Positions 59,701 through 64,000 of a stretch of DNA of 64,000 nt are shown here, one piece after another. Below the pieces are notes generated by a model. The model was given only the letters and a program-made list of their open reading frames with translations. It was not told the DNA's origin and ran no database searches. Source of the stretch: Gordius sp. MW1 (Eukaryota > Nematomorpha > Gordioida > Gordea > Gordiidae); assembly GCA_964036665.1 (NCBI GenBank), contig OZ038527.1:2790001-2854000 (forward strand), written 5' to 3'. The first letter of the stretch is position 1, and each line of letters begins with the position of its first letter. A program made the position numbers and the translations under genes.

Positions 59701-62582
59701 AAATGGAAAGTGAGCCCATAAATTGCATAGCAATTAATTATACGCCCTTCGGGCGTAACTGGGGGCTTCGCCCCCAGACCCCCTTGGGGGCTTCGCCCCC
59801 AAACCCCCTGCTGGGGGCTCCGCCCCCAGTCCCCCGTTGGGGGCACTGCCCCCAAACCCCCGTTGGGGGCTACGCCCCCAAACCCCCATCTCCTGGGGGC
59901 TCCGCCCCCAGACCCCCGGAGAAGGGGGAGATGGGAAGGGGGGGGGGGAGAAGGGAAGAGGGGACGACTCATCTATTCTACGTATAAATGTAGCTTATTT
60001 GCTATGCAATTTATGGGCGAGAAAGGTGAGAAGGGGCGAGAATGCCTATAGGGGGGTATTAAATGCAAAAGAATTGGACTGACGGGCATAGGTAGGTATC
60101 AATGTTAGCCAAAAAAACGTAAAATTTTATTTTGATTTACAATTTGACGAAGCGGGAAAATATAAATGAGTTAAGTGTATAAATGTCGGCTGGATAAAGT
60201 ATATAAATATCATCTTTATTTTTTATTTTTTAATAAATGAAATTAGATTAAACATTTTAGGTTAGGAGGGTGAAGGGGCTAAAATGTAACTCTTGGAGGA
60301 AGCTTTATTGAAATTTTTTGTCATTTAGTGGGCCCCCCCCCTTGATTGAAATTTTAAAGTTTCGCCTCCCCCCCCCCCCCAAACCAAAACCTGGCTACGC
60401 TCATGTCCCTGTCTGATCAATTAAATTTCATTTTTGATAAACATATTTTTACGATAAAATGTTTTTTAAAAGTGTAATGTATTATAGAGTTAGACGTCAT
60501 TTATAATAAGGAGGCTGGATTATTACCAAAAGTTCCGAGAAGATTGAATACATTAAAATGTAAAGCTAGAAAAAATGCAACCATTTCATTTTTAAGTTAA
60601 ACTGTTTGAACCAAAACAAAATCTAGTGGAACGTTATTGTAAGTAAAGGAAACCTTTAAATTAGTATGCCCTAATTCGCAGTTAATTAAATTAAAGATTA
60701 ATTTTCTAATTTAAAAGATTTAAAAACGTATAATCAATATAAAAATAGAGGTAATTTTTATTTAGTATGGTTAGTAATAATGGAAAACTTTGTTAAAAAT
60801 AGTAATTAATTTAGGCGTCCTGTTACGTCTGCGCATCTAAAAATGGCACAATTACCAGCGATATGCAATAGCTCCGCTATTGCCTGTTACGAACGCGCAT
60901 CTAAAAATGATAAAATTTAAAAACTTACTTTTGGTTAAGGTAAAATGTTATTAAATTGGGATAATTCCTATTGTAGCTTATAATAAAAAATTGCATAGAA
61001 ATTATTAAAAATTTTTACATAGAAATTAATGGGAAATAATAATAAAAATTAAAAAAATCCTTACGACGAAACTATCAGCGACATGCAATAGCGAGCTATT
61101 GCCTGTTACGACCGCGCATCTAAAACTGTCACAGGTATCATAAAGATAAACCAAAAAATTTAATTGGGATAATTCCTATTGTAGCTTATAATAAAAAATT
61201 GCCTAGAAATTATTAAAAATTTTTACATAGAAATTAATGGGAAATAATAATAAAAATTAAAAAAATCCTTACGACGAAACTATCAGCGACATGCAATAGC
61301 TCCGCTATTGCCTGTTACGACCGCGCATCTAAAACTGTCACAGGTATCATAAAGATATATCAAAAAATTTACATGTGCTAAATTGTTCCATTGGTCAGTA
61401 CCAAAAGACAATCTATTAATACATAAGAGTCAAAAAAAACTAAAAAAAATTTTCGATTCACATTTTGGCCAAATGGTCATTTTTTTCATTGGTCACTACC
61501 AACAGATACTCTATAAGTCAATGTTAGCCAAAAAAACGAGGAAAAAAATTTTACTTCATACTTTGGCCAATGGTCATTTTTTTCCAATGGTCAGTAGCCA
61601 GCGGACGGCCAAAAAGTCATATTATTAATGGTATTAACAGAAACAATCATAAAAGTCAAAAAAAACGAAAAAAAATTTTCGATTCACATTTTGGCCAAAT
61701 GGTCATTTTTTTCATTGGTCACTACCAACAGATACTCTATAAGTCAATGTTAGCCAAAAAAACGAGGAAAAAAATTTTACTTCATACTTTGGCCAATGGT
61801 CATTTTTTTCCAATGGTCAGTAGCCAGCGGACGGCCAAAAAGTCAGATTATCAATGGTAGTAACATGAACAATCATAATAGGCGGAAAAAAGCGAAAAAA
61901 TAAACTTGGATTCACATTTTGGCCAAATGGTCATTTTTTTACAGTGGTCAGTAGCCAGCGGACGGCCAAAAAGTCATATTATCAATGGTAGTAACAGTTA
62001 CAATAATAATATTCAAAAAAAACCCCGAGATTCGAACCCAAAAACTGGTTAAATTAACAAAAATTAAAAGTGCGTATCCACGTTCGGTTCGGTGCAAGAC
62101 ATCCACGTTTTTTTCAATGGTCAGTAGCCAACGGACGGCCAAAAAGTCAGATTATCAATGGTAGGAACATGAACAATCATAATAGGCGGAAAAAAGCGAA
62201 AAAATAAACTTGGATTCACATTTTGGCCAAATGGTCATTTTTTTCCAGTGGTCAGCACCCAGCGGACGGCCAAAAAGTCTTATTATCAATGGTAGTAACA
62301 GGAACAATCATAATAGTCAAAAAAAATCCCGGGATTCGAACCCAAAAACTGGTTAAATTAACAAAAATTAAAAGTAAACAAAACGGTGCGTGACATCCAC
62401 GTTCGGTGCGTGACATCCACGAAAACGGTGCGTGACATCCACGTTCGGTGCGTGACATCCACGTTCGGCACGCCGAATAGCGTGACAAACAAAATGGAAA
62501 GTGAGCCCATAAATTGCATAGCAATTAATAGAGATTATAAATATGCAAATTAAATTGCAAAAACTTACAGTTGAGTATCCAT
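44722..62582 (-). CDS. piggyBac-family transposase (two coding exons, 553 aa)
   Basis: DDE-type transposase that cuts and pastes piggyBac elements at TTAA. Exon 1 is 62582-62569 (ATG, four full codons MDTQ plus two bases) ending at a strong donor GTAAGT. Exon 2 is 46369-44722 after acceptor TTGCGTTAG. The junction is in phase and supplies the only plausible ATG, since exon 2 has no ATG at its start. Conserved parts are visible: IAMDESMVPYYGHH (catalytic D about 236), PYNIYFDNYFTS (D about 318), MYNKFMGGVDRLDQN (about 430), and a C-terminal cysteine/histidine cluster from about 519 to 551 (CVVCKK, CSYCNVGLHMHC), as in piggyBac. The acidic N terminus is also typical. There are no stops or frameshifts, so it may be active or recently so. 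The intron (46370-62568) is 16,199 bp. Host domestication is unlikely because both termini persist. Confidence 0.88.
46386..46620. repeat. Diverged module core at the start of the repeat mosaic
   Basis: Contains a CGGGCCTTCGGCCC hairpin, a purine-rich tract and the block TTTGCTATGCAATTTATGGG followed by CGAGAATGCCTATAGGGGG. The same order occurs after each GC cluster at 49.8, 53.2, 56.6 and 59.98 kb. It marks the acceptor-side edge of the inserted mosaic, about 15 bp from the acceptor splice site. Confidence 0.8.
46774..46845 (-). repeat. tRNA-derived SINE-like head
   Basis: On the minus strand the sequence has an A-box-like TGGTATAGTGG and a B-box-like GGTTCAAGTC about 40 nt apart, as in tRNA genes and tRNA-derived SINEs. 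The stems pair poorly (about three of five anticodon-stem pairs and no proper acceptor stem), so a functional tRNA is unlikely. Surrounding sequence contains single copies of the CCAAT-hairpin unit. Confidence 0.45.
47571..48700. repeat. Tandem array 1 of ~107-131-bp CCAAT-hairpin units
   Basis: Each unit contains GGCCAATGGTCATTTTTTCC, then ATTGGTCAGCAGCCAGCGGA, CGGCCAAAAAGTC and an A-rich tail. GCCAATGG and CCATTGG are inverted within a unit and can form a short hairpin. Starts are near 47693, 47820, 47928, 48035, 48166, 48295 and 48586. Short peptides readable across units are not regarded as genes. Confidence 0.9.
48400..48950. repeat. Tandem AT-rich repeat (~63 bp)
   Basis: About five copies of TTAAATTGCATAGCAATTAA followed by AAGTAAACAACTTTTATTTA and TGTTTATTATATAACTAG, partly interrupted by a CCAAT unit. 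The AATTGCATAGCAATT palindrome also marks module edges. Confidence 0.88.
48950..49205. repeat. Duplicated GA-rich block and GGACGAC minisatellite
   Basis: Two copies of GAGATAGAGATGAGGGGTGG plus GGCACCTCTT stand at about 48970 and 49030. A GGACGAC array at 49129-49174 leads into cccataaattgcatagcaat, the same order as at 1728-1785. Confidence 0.85.
49571..49765. repeat. GC hairpin cluster 1 (start of module A)
   Basis: Consecutive perfect hairpins: CGCCCTTCGGGCG, CTGGGGGCTTCGCCCCCAG, TTGGGGGCTTCGCCCCCAA, CTGGGGGCTCCGCCCCCAG, two TTGGGGGCTCTGCCCCCAA and a last CTGGGGGCTCCGCCCCCAG, separated by CCCCC spacers. A purine tract and the module core follow. Proline- or glycine-rich frames across it are composition artefacts. 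Confidence 0.92.
50100..50353. mobile_element. MITE fragments inside module A
   Basis: Ends with CCTGGCTACGTCCATG after an inverted GGGGCAAAAC-type interior. A G-run and a C-run near 50160 and 50220 flank inverted CATTTAGTGGGGG / CCCCCCTAAATGACG sequences. The corresponding place in module A' (about 60330) lacks roughly 130 bp between these runs. Confidence 0.65.
51043..51470. repeat. 210-bp tandem repeat (two copies)
   Basis: Copies at about 51043 and 51253 share TTGGGATAATTCCTATTGTA, GCAATAGCTCCGCTATTGC (a 19-bp palindrome) and CGCGCATCTAAAACTGTCAC. An older partial copy lies at about 50910-51000. The pair is repeated in module A' at 60951-61378. Confidence 0.9.
51479..52740. repeat. Tandem array 2 of CCAAT-hairpin units
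   Basis: Same unit as array 1, alternating with a variant containing TTGGTCACTACCAACAGATA. Several units end in CGGGATTCGAACCCAAAAAC, a tRNA T-arm-like motif on the minus strand. Confidence 0.9.
52731..52852. repeat. 20-bp tandem repeat GGTGCGTGACATCCACGTTC
   Basis: About six nearly perfect copies. Shorter runs of the same repeat close the other modules at 56218-56276, 59588-59682 and 62385-62470, so copy number varies between modules. Confidence 0.92.
52984..56375. repeat. Module B1, first copy of a 3.37 kb tandem duplication
   Basis: Runs from GC cluster 2 (52984-53160) through the module core, AT-rich unique sequence, array 3 (about 54664-56215) and three 20-bp repeats. Sequence and order recur in module B2 at an offset of 3371-3372 bp over most of the length, with very few differences. 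The GC cluster of B2 lacks a 21-bp hairpin piece. Part of it (about 53310-53420) is an inverted copy of 47423-47535. Confidence 0.93.
56376..59741. repeat. Module B2, second copy of the 3.37 kb tandem duplication
   Basis: Starts at GC cluster 3 (56376-56540), continues through array 4 (about 58035-59585) and ends with about five 20-bp repeats and the CCCATAAATTGCATAGCAAT motif. It is nearly identical to B1; differences are mostly in homopolymer length and in the copy number of hairpins and 20-bp repeats. Confidence 0.93.
59742..62530. repeat. Module A', copy of module A about 10.17 kb downstream
   Basis: Begins with GC cluster 4 (59742-59925) and follows module A (49571 onward) through the module core, MITE fragment, 210-bp repeat pair and array 5 (61384-62390). 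It ends in 20-bp repeats and CCCATAAATTGCATAGCAAT at 62507-62526. A segment of A (about 50449-50790) is replaced by different sequence at 60500-60730. This end is about 40 bp from the donor splice site of the transposase. Confidence 0.9.
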
Positions 62583-62808
62583 AAATATTGAATCTAAGAA
62601 GGGAGGTAGAAAATGCAGATTTTGCGATTTTTGAATGAGAATAATTCACGAATGAAGGAAGAAGGAGTTATGAAATTATATCAGCTGATTTATCGCATTT
62701 CGTTCTTTCAAATTTAATTTAAAAAATGTTTTTATCTTCTGTAGTTTTTAAGAAATGTGGTTTTAAAGTTGCGTCACCTAAAAGTTACACTGGTACCTGT
62801 CGGGTTAA

Positions 62809-63370
62809 TATGATGAAAGATCATTTTATATTCTCATTGCTTGCATTGCTCCGACCCAACTCCTATTGCGTTTTTAGCTGCAATGCTTCATGCACTAGGA
62901 AACATATAAAACACGCTTAGTAGCGAACTTAGGACGCGGGTAAGCGCCAAAGCTGAGGTAGATGACCAATATAACATCTCATTTCGCTCATTTTGTCCAA
63001 ATGTCTACAATATATGGCTTTAATCATATCGCCTTTCTATATAATTTTATCATTTTCCTGCACGTTAGAGAGCTTTTATTAAATGTAAAGCGAAGTAATT
63101 CGAAATAAGGCACAAATCATAAATAAATTTCAGCAATATATTAAAATTTGTAAATGAGCTATATTTCGATCTCTGCCTCACTTTTTATATTAGCATGAAT
63201 TGATGTTTTGACTTTGGATTGTTTTGTATTTACAGGCCCAATAGATATGCAGTCAGAAATCCTCGAATTAGCTTCGGTGTCTATAAATATAGCAGTGTAT
63301 ATTAAAAAATATAAACACAAATCATATGAAAGGTGTTCAAATTACCTAGCAAACAATATTAACATTAGCA
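62809..63370. other. Spacer between piggyBac and the receptor gene
   Basis: AT-rich sequence with no supported gene. It probably includes the 3' UTR of the minus-strand receptor gene. Confidence 0.4.
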
Positions 63371-64000
63371 TCATAAACCTGATAAAATAGGCGATATGTA
63401 TGAAAGCGTTAGGATATCACTATCTTTATTTTTCGCATCTAATATAGCTATATCATTTTTATAAGTTGCATCCAAACCCAGATCTTTAACCTCTTCCGAT
63501 AACGATGAGTGGCACAAGCTTTGATCAAATTGATTGTTGCTAAAAGCGTGATTGTTAGCAATGGTCATTGTTTGACGTTTTTTGCCTAGGATATCATTAA
63601 TAACTCGTTGACCGCTATCAAATTTCGTTGGAATATTGATAAACAGGGAGTTTTTGTGTGACTGGAACAGTATTATATAAATTTTGGGGACAAAAAACAT
63701 CCCGAGAGCGACCCATGCACTGATTGCCAAACACATTGACAACGTTGAAGTTTGAATCTAAGACGTAAACAAATAGTTAGTGAATTCATTTGATAAATCT
63801 TTAACCTTAATTATTTGTAATAGTACCCTAAAATCATTGTCGGTTCCGAGGAAAATTGGGATAAAAGCGAGCCACACCACGCATGTCGAGTACATGGCAA
63901 ACGTTATAAACTTGGCTTCGTTAAAGTTTTGACTAACATTTCGCGTTTTGAAGGCCCACACTGTACCCAAACAGATTTGAATCATGTTGAACAGCAGAGA
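63371..64000 (-). CDS. Metabotropic glutamate-type class C GPCR (3' end, partial)
   Basis: C-terminal part of a plasma-membrane G-protein-coupled glutamate receptor. Exons on the minus strand are 64000-63827 (open at the window edge) and 63757-63371; the 69-bp intron joins in phase 0. The first exon contains [18 protein letters not shown] and the sixth membrane helix ([20 protein letters not shown]). The second contains the seventh helix with [20 protein letters not shown] and [11 protein letters not shown], a pattern specific to the mGluR group. About 100 residues of cytoplasmic tail follow, with a TGA stop at 63371-63373. The ligand-binding domain and five helices lie beyond the right edge. 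The subtype cannot be assigned. Confidence 0.92.

Larger units (their letters stand above)
44342..62808 (-). mobile_element. 18.5 kb piggyBac-type transposon with giant repeat-filled intron
   Basis: The left end is TTAA followed by CCCGACAGGTACCA (44342-44359). The right end, inverted, is TGGTACCTGTCGGG followed by TTAA (62791-62808). TTAA target duplications and matching short inverted ends are the hallmark of piggyBac elements. The transposase gene lies between them on the minus strand, and its first exon is about 220 bp from the right end. A subterminal block (CACCTAAAAGTTACACTGGTA) at the right end is also present at 44480-44501. The unusual size comes from about 16 kb of repeats within the transposase intron. 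It lies between ONECUT and the glutamate-receptor-type gene. Confidence 0.85.

Noticed and set aside
47571..62390. Regularly spaced repeats as a possible CRISPR array
   Set aside because: Units are 100-130 bp with no unique spacers, in a eukaryotic intron with no cas genes.

Overview
This is AT-rich nuclear DNA from an animal, most likely a bilaterian invertebrate. The evidence is a set of spliced metazoan genes (a KIF17/OSM-3-type kinesin-2, a diverged XRCC4-like repair factor, a ONECUT CUT-homeobox factor and a class C metabotropic-glutamate-type receptor). Many introns are only about 45-70 bp, and the spaces between exons are full of small DNA transposons. I cannot name the species.

Layout: 1-1111 is a decayed hAT element lying inside a kinesin intron. 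1415-4949 is the 3' part of the kinesin gene (+ strand, 14 exons, start lost beyond the left edge). 4950-12888 has no intact gene; it holds a near-perfect palindromic element, nested MITEs and a hAT transposase pseudogene. 12889-15336 is a complete five-exon XRCC4-like gene (+). 15337-25226 is gene-free, with hAT relics rich in GGCCCGG, more MITEs and a Mutator-like MITE nested inside a hAT MITE. 25227-41590 is the ONECUT gene (+), with a 12.1 kb first intron carrying MITEs and a 1.1 kb foldback element. 41591-44341 is 3' flank. 44342-62808 is one 18.5 kb piggyBac-type element (TTAA and matching inverted ends at both sides) with an apparently intact transposase on the minus strand. 63371-64000 is the 3' end of the glutamate-receptor-type gene (-).

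The most unusual structure is the piggyBac element. Its transposase is split into a 14-nt coding first exon (62569-62582) and a long second exon (44722-46369), joined in frame across a 16.2 kb intron. The intron is almost entirely a mosaic of tandem repeats: about 100-130 bp units with inverted CCAAT boxes, 20-bp repeats, a 210-bp repeat, GC-rich hairpin clusters that start each module, a recent 3.37 kb tandem duplication, and a second pair of duplicated modules about 10.17 kb apart.

The host genes appear functionally unrelated. A repeated theme is a MITE family beginning CATGGGCGTAGCC and flanked by 8-bp target duplications (hAT-like), with more than fifteen copies and several nested insertions. 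All gene models were spliced by eye: reading phases agree at the junctions, but no transcript or database search was available.
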